Shown here piece after piece: positions 8,609 through 18,237 of a stretch of DNA of 64,000 bases. The stretch comes from Halapricum hydrolyticum. GTDB taxonomy: Archaea; Halobacteriota; Halobacteria; Halobacteriales; Haloarculaceae. Location of the stretch: assembly GCA_025517565.1 (NCBI GenBank), contig JAOPKD010000006.1, positions 95,172-159,171 of the forward strand, given 5' to 3'. Both the position numbers and the translations under genes were made by a program. The notes below the pieces were generated by a model. That model ran no database searches. It saw nothing but the letters and a program-made list of their open reading frames with translations, and was not told the DNA's origin. Position 1 is the first letter of the stretch, and the number at the start of each line of letters is the position of its first letter.

Positions 8609-9871
8609 GTGGCTAACCTGCTGGAAGTCGGCCTGATGTTCGCCTCGATCGCGGCCGCCGGCTGGGTGGCCGATCGGATCGGCCAGTCGGTTATCCCCTT
8701 CTACATTGTGATTGGGATGGTCGCGAGTGAGTTCGTCGTCGGTCGAGTCGAGTTGCCGGGCGCAGTCGCCGGGCTCGACATCCGGTTCGAGAGTCTCTAC
8801 GTCGCCGAGTCGGAGTTCGTCGAACTCGGCGCGGAGCTGGGGATTGTCTTCCTGCTGTTTTTCCTGGGACTGGAGTTCAACCTCGATCGCCTGCTGGCCC
8901 GCCGCAATCAGATCGGCTCCGCCGGAACCATCGACTTCCTGATCAACTTCCCCGCCGGGTTCGCACTGGGGTGGCTCTTTTTCGGGTCGGCCCTGCCGGC
9001 GTTTCTCGTCGCAGGGATCGTCTACATCTCATCCTCCGCGATCATCACGAAGTCGCTGATCGATCTGGGCTGGATCGCCAACGACGAGGCCGAACCGGTC
9101 CTCGGGACGCTCGTCTACGAGGACCTGCTGATCGCGGTCTACCTGGCCGTCGCTGCCGCGCTCGTGCTCGGCGGCGGCAGCCCGGGACAGGCCGCACAGT
9201 CGATCGCGATCGCGATCGCGTTTCTCCTCGTGCTGGTGCTCGTCGTCCAGTTCGGGACGCCGGCGTTCGAGCGACTGTTCGCGACCGACACCCACGAGTT
9301 CGTAGTGCTCCGTGCCGTCGGGCTGGTCGTCCTGGTCGCGGGGACGGCACTCGCAGTGGGCGTCAGCGAGGCGGTCGCGGCGTTTTTCGTCGGGATGGCC
9401 GTCTCCGCGACCGGCCACGTCTCGCAGGTGGAGAACCTGCTCGAACCGCTCCGTGACGTCTTCGCCGCGGTGTTTTTCTTCTGGATCGGGCTGGTGACCG
9501 ATCCCCTGGCCGTCGCCGGAGCTGTGGGTCTGATCGCGGTCGCCGTCCTGGCGACGACGCCTACGAAACTCCTCAGTGGCTATCTGGGCGGGCGCGCGTT
9601 CGACCTTGGGCCGCGTCGCTCCGCCCGGACTGCCCTCGCGATGACTACGCGCGGGGAGTTCTCGCTCATCATCGCTACGCTCGCAGTGGCCGGCGGCACT
9701 GCCGGGACGATTCCGGACTCCGTCGCCGACCAGATCAGCGCGTTCGCCGTGGGATACGTGCTGGTCATGGCCGTCGTCGGGACGACGCTCATGCAGTACT
9801 CCGGTCCCTTCGAATCAGCAGTCCAGAAGCGGTTCAGCGTGGCCGACGCAGCGACCGACGAGACGGCCTAA
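8609..9871 (+). CDS. CPA2-type cation/proton antiporter
   Basis: 420 residues with about 12 hydrophobic helices, Na_H_Exchanger family, KefB/KhtU-like. Conserved features include LGLEFNLDRL near residue 90, SSSAIITKSL near 147 and GEFSLIIATLA near 350. There is no C-terminal RCK domain; that function is supplied by the gene just upstream. It starts with GTG at 8609, preceded by a GGAG ribosome-binding sequence near 8596. Probable role: K+ or Na+ efflux in exchange for protons, important in a salt-in halophile. The stop overlaps the stop of the convergent zinc-ribbon gene. Confidence 0.9.
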   Translation: MANLLEVGLMFASIAAAGWVADRIGQSVIPFYIVIGMVASEFVVGRVELPGAVAGLDIRFESLYVAESEFVELGAELGIVFLLFFLGLEFNLDRLLARRNQIGSAGTIDFLINFPAGFALGWLFFGSALPAFLVAGIVYISSSAIITKSLIDLGWIANDEAEPVLGTLVYEDLLIAVYLAVAAALVLGGGSPGQAAQSIAIAIAFLLVLVLVVQFGTPAFERLFATDTHEFVVLRAVGLVVLVAGTALAVGVSEAVAAFFVGMAVSATGHVSQVENLLEPLRDVFAAVFFFWIGLVTDPLAVAGAVGLIAVAVLATTPTKLLSGYLGGRAFDLGPRRSARTALAMTTRGEFSLIIATLAVAGGTAGTIPDSVADQISAFAVGYVLVMAVVGTTLMQYSGPFESAVQKRFSVADAATDETA

Positions 9872-10413
9872 CCCTCTCGATCGAACGGTTCGGCACACCA
9901 CGGACAGAAGTCCAGTTCCGGGTCGTCGACGTCGCGGCCACAGGACGGACAGCGGCGCGGTGCGGCCACCTCGGCCGGTTCGGTCGCCTGGTCGCCGTCT
10001 GACTGCCCCGCCATCTGCAATTCGTCCGGCAGGTCGAGGCCCTCCGGGAGTCTCGTTCCCTGTCTGTCGCCGGTCGAGACCGTCGCCCGCTGTCGGCGCG
10101 ACTGTCTCGCGTTCAGTCGTCGGGCCAGCACGTACGCATCGCCCATACAGAGGACGGTCAGCGCCAGCATCGCGACCATCCCGTAGGTCGGCACCGCCTG
10201 ACTCGCCTCTATGATCGCCGAGACGCTCAGCGTCTCCGGGGTCGCGTCCGCCGGGACGAACACGTATGACGCCGCGAAGACGAGCGCGAGCCACAGCAGG
10301 GCGCGAAACCACTCCCGGAGATACAGATGCCCGATCCCCGGATACAGAAGCGAGAGGACGGCCGCGAGCCAGGGCCGCTTTCGTGATCGTGCCACGGATA
10401 CACTGTAGTTCAA
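9868..10413 (-). CDS. Zinc-ribbon membrane protein of unknown function
   Basis: 181 residues. Two hydrophobic pairs at the N-terminus (about 12-50 and 70-95) include an SLLYPGIGHLYLREW signature seen in small TM2-like membrane proteins. A polar linker follows, then a C-terminal zinc ribbon CPSCGRDVDDPELDFCPWC (about 155-173). The annotated TTG start overlaps the stop of aroD (TTGA); a GTG at 10395 is a plausible alternative start. Location next to aroD suggests co-transcription, not shared function. Confidence 0.75.
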   Translation of the reverse strand: MNYSVSVARSRKRPWLAAVLSLLYPGIGHLYLREWFRALLWLALVFAASYVFVPADATPETLSVSAIIEASQAVPTYGMVAMLALTVLCMGDAYVLARRLNARQSRRQRATVSTGDRQGTRLPEGLDLPDELQMAGQSDGDQATEPAEVAAPRRCPSCGRDVDDPELDFCPWCAEPFDREG

Positions 10414-11114
10414 CGCCCAGGAGTGTTAACACTGTTTCCTTCGCCGGCGAGCGTCTCGACCAGCCCCCGGAGCGTCGCCAGGTCGTACTGCCCCGGCGCG
10501 GTCGCCTCGGCCGGATCGACCGGCGCGTAGCCGATCCGCGAGCCGTACAGCGGCGCGACCGCCCGGGAATGCCGTCCCGGCTCGCCCATCGCCATCGTCG
10601 CGACGCGGTCCCCCTCGGCCGTCGCGGCCCGCGTCGCGACCAGCAAGTCGAGTACGTCGGCACGCGCCTGTGCGGTCACGGCGAGCTTGCCGACGTCGCC
10701 GTATCCACAGGCCTCACGAAGCGTCTCCTGGAGGTCGGTCATGCCTGGCGTGTCCTCGAAGTCGTGGCTCGACACCACCACGTCCGCACCGTGCTCGCGG
10801 GCGTGCTCGACCACGCGCTGGCCGTCCCCCGAGCGCATCGTTTCGAGTTCGACGTCGACCGCCTCGACGGCGTCGTGTTCGACAGCCGCTGCGAGCGCGT
10901 CCAGTCGATTCCGGTCGTCGGACGCTTCGCCGCCCTCCCAGGCGGCCCGGTTGGTCGCCAGGATCGGGAGATCGCCGTCGTAGCTCGCCAGCGCGTCGAG
11001 CGGAGCGTCGGCCAGATCCATCCGGAACTCGAGGCAGTCGGCGTGCTCGCGTGCGTCGGACTCGTCGGCGAGATCCGCCGTCGAGGCCGCCAGCACGAAC
11101 GAATCGAAGTCCAT
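10410..11114 (-). CDS. aroD: 3-dehydroquinate dehydratase, type I
   Basis: 234 residues. Type I signatures: the N-terminal strand FVLAASTADL, the catalytic His region VVVSSHDFEDTPGM near 140, the Schiff-base lysine in GDVGKLAVTAQ near 163, and MAMGEPGRHSR near 190. It dehydrates 3-dehydroquinate to 3-dehydroshikimate, the step after the product of the gene at 6825. The antiporter pair and zinc-ribbon gene separate it from that gene, and it reads in the opposite direction. Confidence 0.92.
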   Translation of the reverse strand: MDFDSFVLAASTADLADESDAREHADCLEFRMDLADAPLDALASYDGDLPILATNRAAWEGGEASDDRNRLDALAAAVEHDAVEAVDVELETMRSGDGQRVVEHAREHGADVVVSSHDFEDTPGMTDLQETLREACGYGDVGKLAVTAQARADVLDLLVATRAATAEGDRVATMAMGEPGRHSRAVAPLYGSRIGYAPVDPAEATAPGQYDLATLRGLVETLAGEGNSVNTPGR

Positions 11115-11209
11115 GGGGTCGCTTGGAGAACGATCGCCAAAAGTCCCGCGTCCCGAGGACGCTCCGACCCGGGGAACTATGCCGACGGCCGACGAACCGG
11201 CGTCAGTCG

Positions 11210-12523
11210 ATGACCGACCGCTGGCTGTATCCGTGGGGACTCGGATCCGTCGCCTTCGGCGGTGCCTCGCTTCTGGTGCCGCTGTATGCCGTCCAACTCG
11301 GCGCGTCGGCGTTCCAGCTCGGCCTGCTGGCGTCTGCCGCCGCGGTCGCGGGCGCGCCCGGTGCGATCGTTTTTGGCCGACTCGCCGATCACGTTTCGTT
11401 CCGTCGACCGCTCGTGATCGGGACGCTGGCGACCGTGGCCGCGTGTCTCGCCGTGATCCCGTTTGTCTCTGCGGTCACGGTTGTCATCGCCGCAAACGCC
11501 GTGCTCTGGCTGGTCATCGCGGCAGTCGCACCAGTCGTGACGATGATCGTCGTCGACGCCGCGCCGGAATCTACCTGGGCCGAGCGTATCGGCCGACTCA
11601 ACACGTTCCAGGGGTACGGGTGGGCTGGCGGGCTACTGATCGGGGCCGTCTGGCCGCTTGCAGTCGGTCGGTTCGTCGGCGCCGGGACGGCCACTCGAAC
11701 GCTGTTCTGGGCGTTCGCTGCCTGCGGTGTGTTCAGTGCTGCGGGGACAGCCTGGGCGCTTCCGAAGCCGGACGAGCACGTCACGAACCCGCGCCGGCTC
11801 CGACGGATCAGTCGTATACTCGCCACGTCCTCCCGGAGTATCCGGGGGACGACCGTCGTCTTTTCGCCGAATCGCATCTACTGGTCGACGCGCGCGCTCC
11901 GCCCGGGACAACTCCGCGGGCGGGCCAACCCCGCCCTGGTGACCTACCTCGTGGCCGTCTGTCTGTTTCTGTCGGGCTCGGCGGCGTTCTGGGCACCGCT
12001 TCCCCTCGCGCTCACGGACGCCGGAATCGGCTCTGGCACCGTCTTCGCGCTCTACTTGCTCGCGAGTCTCGGTTCGGCAGCGCTGTACGGACCCGCCGGC
12101 CGGCTCGCGTCTCGATACGACCTCCGCCGGCTCCAGGCGGGTGCGCTCGCCGTTCGGGGGATCTCGTTGCCGGTCGTCGCACTGGCGGCCGGTATCGGTG
12201 CCGTCTCGCTCCGATTCGGCTTCGTTGGCCTCTGGCTTTTGATCGTCGGCGCTACCTGGGGCGTCATGGCCGTCGTCGGGACGGCGATCGTGACGCGCCT
12301 CGCACCGCCGGGAATTCGGGGCGAGGTACTCGGTATCCACGCCGCCCTCGGGGCCGCCGCGGGCGGCGTCGGCGGGATCCTCGGCGGCTGGGTCGCGACG
12401 ATCGGCTATCTCGCCGCCTTCGCGCTCGCTGGCGCGCTCGTGCTGCTCGGCGCGGCGCTGGTGATCTCGCTGCGGATCGTCTCGGGTCACTCGCTCTCAG
12501 AAGAGAGCCCCTCCCGGCCCTGA
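11210..12523 (+). CDS. Major facilitator superfamily transporter
   Basis: 437 residues with 12 predicted helices in two halves of six, and the inter-helix 2-3 motif FGRLADHVSFRRP near residue 60. The ATG at 11210 directly precedes a short cytoplasmic DRWLYPWG start and the first helix; the long upstream open frame is Arg-rich and not coding-like. Substrate cannot be assigned. Divergent from aroD, sharing a 95-base gap. Confidence 0.85.
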   Translation: MTDRWLYPWGLGSVAFGGASLLVPLYAVQLGASAFQLGLLASAAAVAGAPGAIVFGRLADHVSFRRPLVIGTLATVAACLAVIPFVSAVTVVIAANAVLWLVIAAVAPVVTMIVVDAAPESTWAERIGRLNTFQGYGWAGGLLIGAVWPLAVGRFVGAGTATRTLFWAFAACGVFSAAGTAWALPKPDEHVTNPRRLRRISRILATSSRSIRGTTVVFSPNRIYWSTRALRPGQLRGRANPALVTYLVAVCLFLSGSAAFWAPLPLALTDAGIGSGTVFALYLLASLGSAALYGPAGRLASRYDLRRLQAGALAVRGISLPVVALAAGIGAVSLRFGFVGLWLLIVGATWGVMAVVGTAIVTRLAPPGIRGEVLGIHAALGAAAGGVGGILGGWVATIGYLAAFALAGALVLLGAALVISLRIVSGHSLSEESPSRP

Positions 12524-12531
12524 TCGACTGG

Positions 12532-13482
12532 CTACGATCGCGTGAGCTGTTCGGTCAGCGCCGGGACGACCTCGAAAAGATCGTCGACGACGCCGTAATC
12601 GGCGACCTCGAAGATCGGTGCGTTCGGATCGTCATTGATCGCGATGAACGTCTCCGCGCGCACGCCAGAGACGTGCTGGACCGTCCCGGAGATCCCGACG
12701 GCGATGTACAGCTCCGGGGAGACAGTCTTGCCGCTCTGGCCGACCTGCCGATCGGCGGGTAGCCACCCGTTGTCGATGACCGGCCGCGAGGCCGCGAGCG
12801 TCGCGTCCAGCGCATCGGCGAGGTCGCGGACGATCTCGAGGTTGTCTTCGGACTCGATGCCGCGACCGACAGCGACCAGCACGTCGGCCTCGGCGATGTC
12901 GACCTCGCCGCCGATCTCCTGGAATCCGGTCACCGTCGAGCGGACGGCTGACTCGTCGATCCTGGCGTCGAAGGCCGATATTTCGGCGTCGCCGGTCCCG
13001 CCGGCTCGCGGCCACGATCCGGGGCGGATCGTCACGGCTGCCTGTTGTGTGTCGATGTCGAGTGTCGTTTCGACTTTCCCTCCGTACAGTTCGCGCGTGA
13101 CCGTCAGGTGCTCGTCGTAGGAGAGCTCAGTCGCGTCGGTCACGATCGGGATGTCGAGCCGTTCGGCGACTGCCGGGAGGTAATCCAGTCCGTTGACCGT
13201 GTTCGGGGCGAGCACCACCGTTGGTTCCACCGCCTCGACGAGCTGGGTGACGGCCTGCGTGTAGACGTCGTGGTTGAACTCCTCGCCGTAGGCGACTGTG
13301 TGCACGACGTCGACGTCCTCGCGGTTCAGCCGTTCGGTGTAACGCTCGATGTCGCCGCTAACGACGCCGACGTGCAGTCCCCCATCGGTGGCGTCGGCGA
13401 GTTTGCGACTTGCCGCGAGCAGTTCCAGACTCACCTCACGCAACTCCCCGCGGCGGTGTTCGGCGATCGCCAGCACCGTCAT
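12532..13482 (-). CDS. etfA: Electron transfer flavoprotein alpha subunit
   Basis: 316 residues. The C-terminal FAD-binding domain is clear: SGKTVSPELYIAVGISGTVQ near 235, then HVSGVRAETFIAINDDPNAP near 255 and FEVADYGVVDDL near 280. The N-terminal alpha/beta domain is complete. With EtfB it carries electrons from acyl-CoA or similar dehydrogenases to an ETF:quinone oxidoreductase, which is not in this window. The ATG overlaps the stop of etfB by four bases (ATGA), indicating coupled translation. Confidence 0.95.
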   Translation of the reverse strand: MTVLAIAEHRRGELREVSLELLAASRKLADATDGGLHVGVVSGDIERYTERLNREDVDVVHTVAYGEEFNHDVYTQAVTQLVEAVEPTVVLAPNTVNGLDYLPAVAERLDIPIVTDATELSYDEHLTVTRELYGGKVETTLDIDTQQAAVTIRPGSWPRAGGTGDAEISAFDARIDESAVRSTVTGFQEIGGEVDIAEADVLVAVGRGIESEDNLEIVRDLADALDATLAASRPVIDNGWLPADRQVGQSGKTVSPELYIAVGISGTVQHVSGVRAETFIAINDDPNAPIFEVADYGVVDDLFEVVPALTEQLTRS

Positions 13483-14258
13483 CGTATCACCCCCGTCTCC
13501 TCGATGACGGCTGCGAGTTCGGTGGCCGTCTCTTCGGGGCTGCCCTCGTAGATCGTCGCCTCCCCTTCGCTTTCCGGCTCGTAGAGGTCGGTCTGTTCGA
13601 TCGGCGACGCAATCGCGTCTACATCGAGATCCAGATCGGCGAGCGACCGGGTATCGATCTCAGCCTGCTGGGCCCGCGTGATGTCGCGCAGGCTGGCATG
13701 CCGTGGCTGGTTGATCCCGGTCTGAATCGACAGCACGGCCGGCCGCTCGACGTCAGTCAGTTCTTCGAGATTCCCCTCCAGTTCGCGATGGACGTGTGCG
13801 ACCTCATCGATCTGGAGATCGTTGACGACGGTGCCCCACGCCCACCCGAGCGTCGACGCGAGCGCGACCGGCGTCGCACCGAAGACGTCGTCTCCGGACT
13901 GGACGCCCGTGAACACGAGATCCGGCTGCTCCGCGTCGACGACTGCCCCGAGAACGGTCGCTTTCGTCAGGGGATCGAGGATGTCCAGCGCCGCCAGTTC
14001 CTCGTCCCAGACTCGGATCGCGCGATCCGCGCCTTTCGCCAGTGCCTGCCTGACCGTCCCCTCGACACCCTCGGGACCGATCGTGGCCGTGACGACTTCC
14101 CCGCCCCCGTCTTCGGCAATCTGAACGGCTTCTTCGAGCGCGTAGGCGTCCCACTCGTTGAGGTCCGTCGAGAGGTATCGACTGTCGATCTCGAGCCCGT
14201 CGATCTCGAATACGGTATCGACCGACTCCGTCTCCGTAATCGTGACGAGGATCTTCAT
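13479..14258 (-). CDS. etfB: Electron transfer flavoprotein beta subunit
   Basis: 259 residues. ETF beta family: N-terminal MKILVTITETESVD, EEAVQIAEDGGGEVVTATIG near 55, the AMP-binding region KADRAIRVWDEEL near 85 and FTGVQSGDDVFGATPVALA near 125. First gene of the etfBA pair, with the usual archaeal/bacterial order. Confidence 0.94.
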   Translation of the reverse strand: MKILVTITETESVDTVFEIDGLEIDSRYLSTDLNEWDAYALEEAVQIAEDGGGEVVTATIGPEGVEGTVRQALAKGADRAIRVWDEELAALDILDPLTKATVLGAVVDAEQPDLVFTGVQSGDDVFGATPVALASTLGWAWGTVVNDLQIDEVAHVHRELEGNLEELTDVERPAVLSIQTGINQPRHASLRDITRAQQAEIDTRSLADLDLDVDAIASPIEQTDLYEPESEGEATIYEGSPEETATELAAVIEETGVIR

Positions 14259-14348
14259 CGGGCGTGGGTGACGGCTGGAAGAGGGTAAACGTTTCCGACA
14301 GTGCGCCCGGGTGCCGGAGCTGCTGGTGACTCTGACGGCGGCTACGAG

Positions 14349-15638
14349 CTATTGATCGGGCTCTTCGTCTGGGAACGAGATGAGGTTTTCACGGCCGATA
14401 CGGAGTTTTTCGACCAGACCCTCTTCGGCCATCGAGGAGAGCAGCTGTGAGACTTTTGCGCTCGACCAGCCTGTCTCCTCGACGATGCGTGCCTGTTTCA
14501 TCCGTCCACCGTTTTCGGTCAGCAACCGCTCGACGCGCTCTTCGTCGCTCAACAGTTCCTCGTCGATCTCGTCCTGTTCGTCGGTCTCCTCGCCTTCGGT
14601 CGCCGCTTGCTCGCCTGCGACCATCGCTTCACGACCGCTTTCGGCCGTCTCTTCGCTGCCTTCGCTCGTCGCTTCTCGCTCGCCTTCGACCGCCGATGCT
14701 CGATCGCCGATTTCACTCTCGTCTGTCGGAGCTGTGGCGTCAGTTCGTGACGTTCCGGCTGCTGCCGACGCACTCGAGCTGGAACCGGCTGTCGGCTGCT
14801 GTCCGGGTAACTTCCCGACGCGAGCCGCGTACCCGAGCACCACAAGGATACTGAGCAGTGCGATGACGCCGACGAGCAGCCCGACCAGCCCGTCCGTCCG
14901 CTCGGCCAGGGGCGTCGTCGCGTTCCCCGGTTCGGTCGTCGGTGGGGCCGTCGAGATGGGATCGAAGACGGCGTACGGACGATTCGGGCCGAACGTGTGT
15001 GGACCCTCCCAGCGGAGCTGTCGGTTCTGGACGTTCGTGCTGGCACTGTAGAACTGATAGCTCGGCGGGCGCGTGATGATCAGCGTCTCCTGTTCGGAGA
15101 GGCCGGGAAACCAGCGTGGCTCCGTCTGAAAGGCGTCGTCGACGTGGATCCGACCGCTCTCCTCGTGACTGAAGTTCGTCCACGTGAACGACAGCAGCAG
15201 CGCGCCGCCGTCAGTACCGGTCCGCGTATCGCGACTCACGTCGGAGATATCCATCTGACGGCCGGTCGTCTCGGCGACGAGCTCGCTCGCTCCCTCGAAC
15301 GCGGCGACCGTCTGTCCGGAGTACTCTCCCTCGATGAACCGTTCCGCGACCGCCTCGAACCCTTCCCGATGCGAGTCGTTCTCGAAGCGGAAGGTCCGGT
15401 TGATCGTCCACCGTGCGTCGCCGTCAGACTGGACGTCGATTCGATACGTCGTCTCGATCTCGAACGACGAGTCCGGGAGGACGGATGCCCGGGCGTCGAC
15501 AGTGTGGGAGTGAGACCCGACTGTGGACGGCTGATCCGGCAGTGTCCCGGTCGAGAGGGCATGCAGGGGTGCCACGCCGGCCACGAGGAGGACGCCAGCC
15601 AGCGCGACGGCGAAGGTAGCGCGGGACCACGCGGGCAT
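14349..15638 (-). CDS. Membrane-anchored protein with cytoplasmic winged-helix domain
   Basis: 429 residues. Signal/anchor helix at 5-30; a long extracytoplasmic beta-rich domain (about 40-225); one transmembrane helix LLVGVIALLSILVVLGYAA (about 232-250); a low-complexity Ser/Ala/Glu linker (about 265-355); and a C-terminal winged helix (about 362-420) with RVERLLTENGGRMKQARIV and WSSAKVSQLLSSMAEEGLV. The layout matches a haloarchaeal group in which an outside domain is tied to a DNA-binding domain inside. It may sense surface conditions and control transcription; target unknown. It diverges from the secreted-protein gene at 15869. Confidence 0.8.
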   Translation of the reverse strand: MPAWSRATFAVALAGVLLVAGVAPLHALSTGTLPDQPSTVGSHSHTVDARASVLPDSSFEIETTYRIDVQSDGDARWTINRTFRFENDSHREGFEAVAERFIEGEYSGQTVAAFEGASELVAETTGRQMDISDVSRDTRTGTDGGALLLSFTWTNFSHEESGRIHVDDAFQTEPRWFPGLSEQETLIITRPPSYQFYSASTNVQNRQLRWEGPHTFGPNRPYAVFDPISTAPPTTEPGNATTPLAERTDGLVGLLVGVIALLSILVVLGYAARVGKLPGQQPTAGSSSSASAAAGTSRTDATAPTDESEIGDRASAVEGEREATSEGSEETAESGREAMVAGEQAATEGEETDEQDEIDEELLSDEERVERLLTENGGRMKQARIVEETGWSSAKVSQLLSSMAEEGLVEKLRIGRENLISFPDEEPDQ

Positions 15639-15868
15639 TGTGTACTGGGGGATGCTTCCCGCTGGCGGAAAACCCTTTCTATCAGGAAACTACGGGGTAG
15701 CGTCGTTCATCCGGCGGTATAGGTCGCGAATACCTGATTTCCTGAGCGGGCCTCTCCCTGCTGGCTGTCCGTTTGTGACGATGTCCGGTCAGCTCCCGAA
15801 ATCCGTTCGAAACCCCTCCGCTAGTAGATGGCTTTTTGCCCACACCCTCCGTACGCCCCGACAGACAG
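15639..15868. promoter_or_regulatory. Divergent intergenic region of the cell-surface block
   Basis: 230 bases between oppositely oriented genes. A TATA-like stretch (CTTTCTATCA near 15675) could serve either direction, and GGCGGTATAGG near 15712 is another candidate. No RNA gene or clear repeat is seen. Confidence 0.35.
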
Positions 15869-17131
15869 ATGTCATCGCCCGTTGCTGGCCGCACAGCCCT
15901 CCTCGCCGTCGTGCTTCTTCTGGCCGGTGTCACCGCCGGCCTCGCTGGTTCCGCCAGTGGGCCCGCGGCGGACACGGGAGATTCCCGGACCTTGCAGGCG
16001 TCTCTGGGGCAGGCGAACGGAACGACGAACTACCTGCAGGTGCCCGACGAAGACCTCCAGCGGACGGGTCTCTATCGGGCGTCCGTCGACGTGACTGCCG
16101 CGACCCGGATCGACGGCGACCGGCTCGCACTCGAGCACGCGTTCGAATCGTTCCGGACGCGCTTTGAAAGAGCCGACACGGAGGCCGAGCGGACCGCTGC
16201 GGTCCGCGAACTCACTGAAACGTTAGACGACCACACGGCGACGCTCCGCCAGCGTCAGGAGCGCGCGATCGATCGATACAACGCCGGGGATCTCGGACCG
16301 AACGAGTTCATCGTGGTGCTGACCCGGGTCGACGCGACCGCCGAGGAGGTCCAGGACACCGCCGGGTCGGTTATTACCCTCGACGAGACGACGCTCGATT
16401 ACACGCTCCCGCCCGAGTACGAAACGCAACTGCGCAACTACGAGGCGGACGTCCTCACCAGCAGGGGATTGATTCGCGAAGTCGAGTTCAGGCCCGCGAT
16501 CGCCGGTAGCGGTCCGTCGCGACTCGTCTACGTCGAAACCGGGTCCGAGAGTGTCGTCGTCACGACCATCGTCAACGATCGATACGTCCGGGAAGGGTTC
16601 GACACCCGTGCGCTCGATCCTGACGGGACGCCGCAACTTCGGACGTTCCTCGACGCGCTCAATCGGGCTGAAGTGCTGTACCCGTGGGCGATGGCGCCGT
16701 CGTCACAGAAACAACCTCCGCGGGTCGAGACGCTCCGGAACGCGTCGATTTTCAGCGTCGACGTGTCGCACGTGCAGGGCGAACTGAGCCTGTATCTCGA
16801 CGCGTCGACGACTGACGTGTTCAAAGAACAGCAGATACGTGATCTCACGACTGTGACACCCCCCAGAACGTATACGAACGGCTCCGGTGAGTTCGAACTG
16901 ACAGTCAACGCGACCCACGACACCGGTCCGCTCGAAGTATCGATCGTCAGACGAACGACAGGCGGGGGTGCCAACGCCTCGGTCTCGATCGACGGCACGT
17001 CCGTCGGGACGACCGGCCCGGACGGTCGCCTGTGGACGCTCGACACCCGGGGCACGACGTCGGTTCGGGTCACGACTGCGAACAATGCCACGTTCACCAT
17101 CGAGGTTCCTCCCGGCGAAGGCTCCCGGTAG
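15869..17131 (+). CDS. Secreted or surface haloarchaeal protein of unknown function
   Basis: 420 residues from the ATG at 15869, which directly precedes a Sec-like signal (LLAVVLLLAGVTAGLAG). The frame is open to 15836, but that extension is not signal-like. The mature part begins with a conserved-looking NYLQVPDEDLQRTGL segment and a helical region (about 55-150), then beta-rich sequence to the end with no C-terminal anchor. Adjacent to a membrane winged-helix gene (divergent) and a pilin gene (downstream, 72 bases), so a surface or pilus-related role is plausible (inference). Confidence 0.72.
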   Translation: MSSPVAGRTALLAVVLLLAGVTAGLAGSASGPAADTGDSRTLQASLGQANGTTNYLQVPDEDLQRTGLYRASVDVTAATRIDGDRLALEHAFESFRTRFERADTEAERTAAVRELTETLDDHTATLRQRQERAIDRYNAGDLGPNEFIVVLTRVDATAEEVQDTAGSVITLDETTLDYTLPPEYETQLRNYEADVLTSRGLIREVEFRPAIAGSGPSRLVYVETGSESVVVTTIVNDRYVREGFDTRALDPDGTPQLRTFLDALNRAEVLYPWAMAPSSQKQPPRVETLRNASIFSVDVSHVQGELSLYLDASTTDVFKEQQIRDLTTVTPPRTYTNGSGEFELTVNATHDTGPLEVSIVRRTTGGGANASVSIDGTSVGTTGPDGRLWTLDTRGTTSVRVTTANNATFTIEVPPGEGSR

Positions 17132-17203
17132 CTGTCCGCAGCCGCGACGACCCGCGAGGAATACGTCCCCACATTCAAGTACGATACCGGCCCACCGGAG
17201 GGC

Positions 17204-17665
17204 GTGACACGCGCGCTCACGCCGGTCGTCGGTGTCGCGCTGCTCGTGGTCGTGACCGTCGCCCTGGCCGGGCTGGCGGGGGCAGTCGTCCTCGGATCCG
17301 AGCCTGCCGAGTCGACGCCACAGGCGCGACTCTCGGTCAGCGCCGACGCCGGAGCCGACCGGATCGCCGTCACTCACGAAGGCGGAGCGACGCTCTCGAC
17401 GGAGGCGCTGACCGTCCGAATCGAGATCGACGGGCAGCCGCTCACCCACCAGCCGCCAGTGCCGTTTTTCGCCGCACGTGGGTTCGTCAGTGGTCCGACC
17501 GGCCCGTTCAATCCGGCCGCCGGGGAGACGTGGACGGCCGGCGAGACCGCGACGCTAGAACTCGCCAGCACCAACGCGCCGCTGATCGATCCCGGCTCGA
17601 CGGTCGCCGTGACGGTCGCGACCGACCGCGGCGTGACCGCGCGTCTGGAAACGAGCGCGTCCTGA
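17204..17665 (+). CDS. Type IV pilin-like protein (archaeal Pilin_N)
   Basis: 153 residues, GTG start. The short N-terminus MTRALTPVVG followed by VALLVVVTVALAGLAGAVV is the class III signal of archaeal pilins, cut by PibD before the hydrophobic helix. The rest is a beta-rich Ig-like head (about 45-150). It should be assembled into, or anchored like, an adhesion pilus. No pil ATPase or PilC gene is in the window. Confidence 0.85.
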   Translation: MTRALTPVVGVALLVVVTVALAGLAGAVVLGSEPAESTPQARLSVSADAGADRIAVTHEGGATLSTEALTVRIEIDGQPLTHQPPVPFFAARGFVSGPTGPFNPAAGETWTAGETATLELASTNAPLIDPGSTVAVTVATDRGVTARLETSAS

Positions 17666-17689
17666 CTGATACTGCGCTCGGCGGTTCGA

Positions 17690-18079
17690 GCCGCGAGAAC
17701 GCGCGTACCTGCTGCACGCGAGAGCTTGCGGCAGCGTCGAGGGTCGCCGCGACGGCGTTGGTCGCGCACGCCGACGACATCGGAGAACGAGGTCGCGCTC
17801 CGCCACGGGGATCGCGTGCAGGTACTGGTGGAGGGCCGAACACTCGAGCGCGGCGACCCCGTTTCGGATCCGCTCGTCAGGGGACTGCAGCCCCTGCGCG
17901 GTCAGTACGGCGAGCAGGCGAGCCGGAAACTGCCCCGGAACGGACCGACACAGCACCTCGGTGACGCGGTCGGCAGTGGTGACGTCGGAGTCGACCGCCT
18001 CGGCGAGTAACCCGACCAGCGCTCGACTGTCAGCACGTCCGAGTACCATTGCCCACTCAGGTGCTGATTGAATAATCAT
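17690..18079 (-). pseudogene. Small ORF with unclear, probably shifted reading frame
   Basis: From the ATG at 18079 the first about 97 residues read as a normal acidic, Leu/Ala-rich haloarchaeal protein (for example ARLLAVLTAQGLQSPDERI). After ERDLVL, near 17785, the frame turns Arg/Pro-rich and runs into the 3' end of the pilin gene. Other frames there look more protein-like (SDVVGVRDQ, then AVAATLDAAASSRVQQVRAF). One or two indels, natural or from sequencing, would explain this. No family recognised. Confidence 0.45.
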
Positions 18080-18237
18080 TCAGCAGCCTGAAAAGGATTT
18101 CGACGACCACCTTTTTCCCGTTCGGGTCGCCGTCGGCGACCGCTCACGGCAAAAACGTGGGCGAAAAAGGCCGCGACTCCTTGCAGTCGTCGCGGTGAAA
18201 CGCCTCTCTCCGCTCGGCGTATGCTCGCTGCAGCAGG

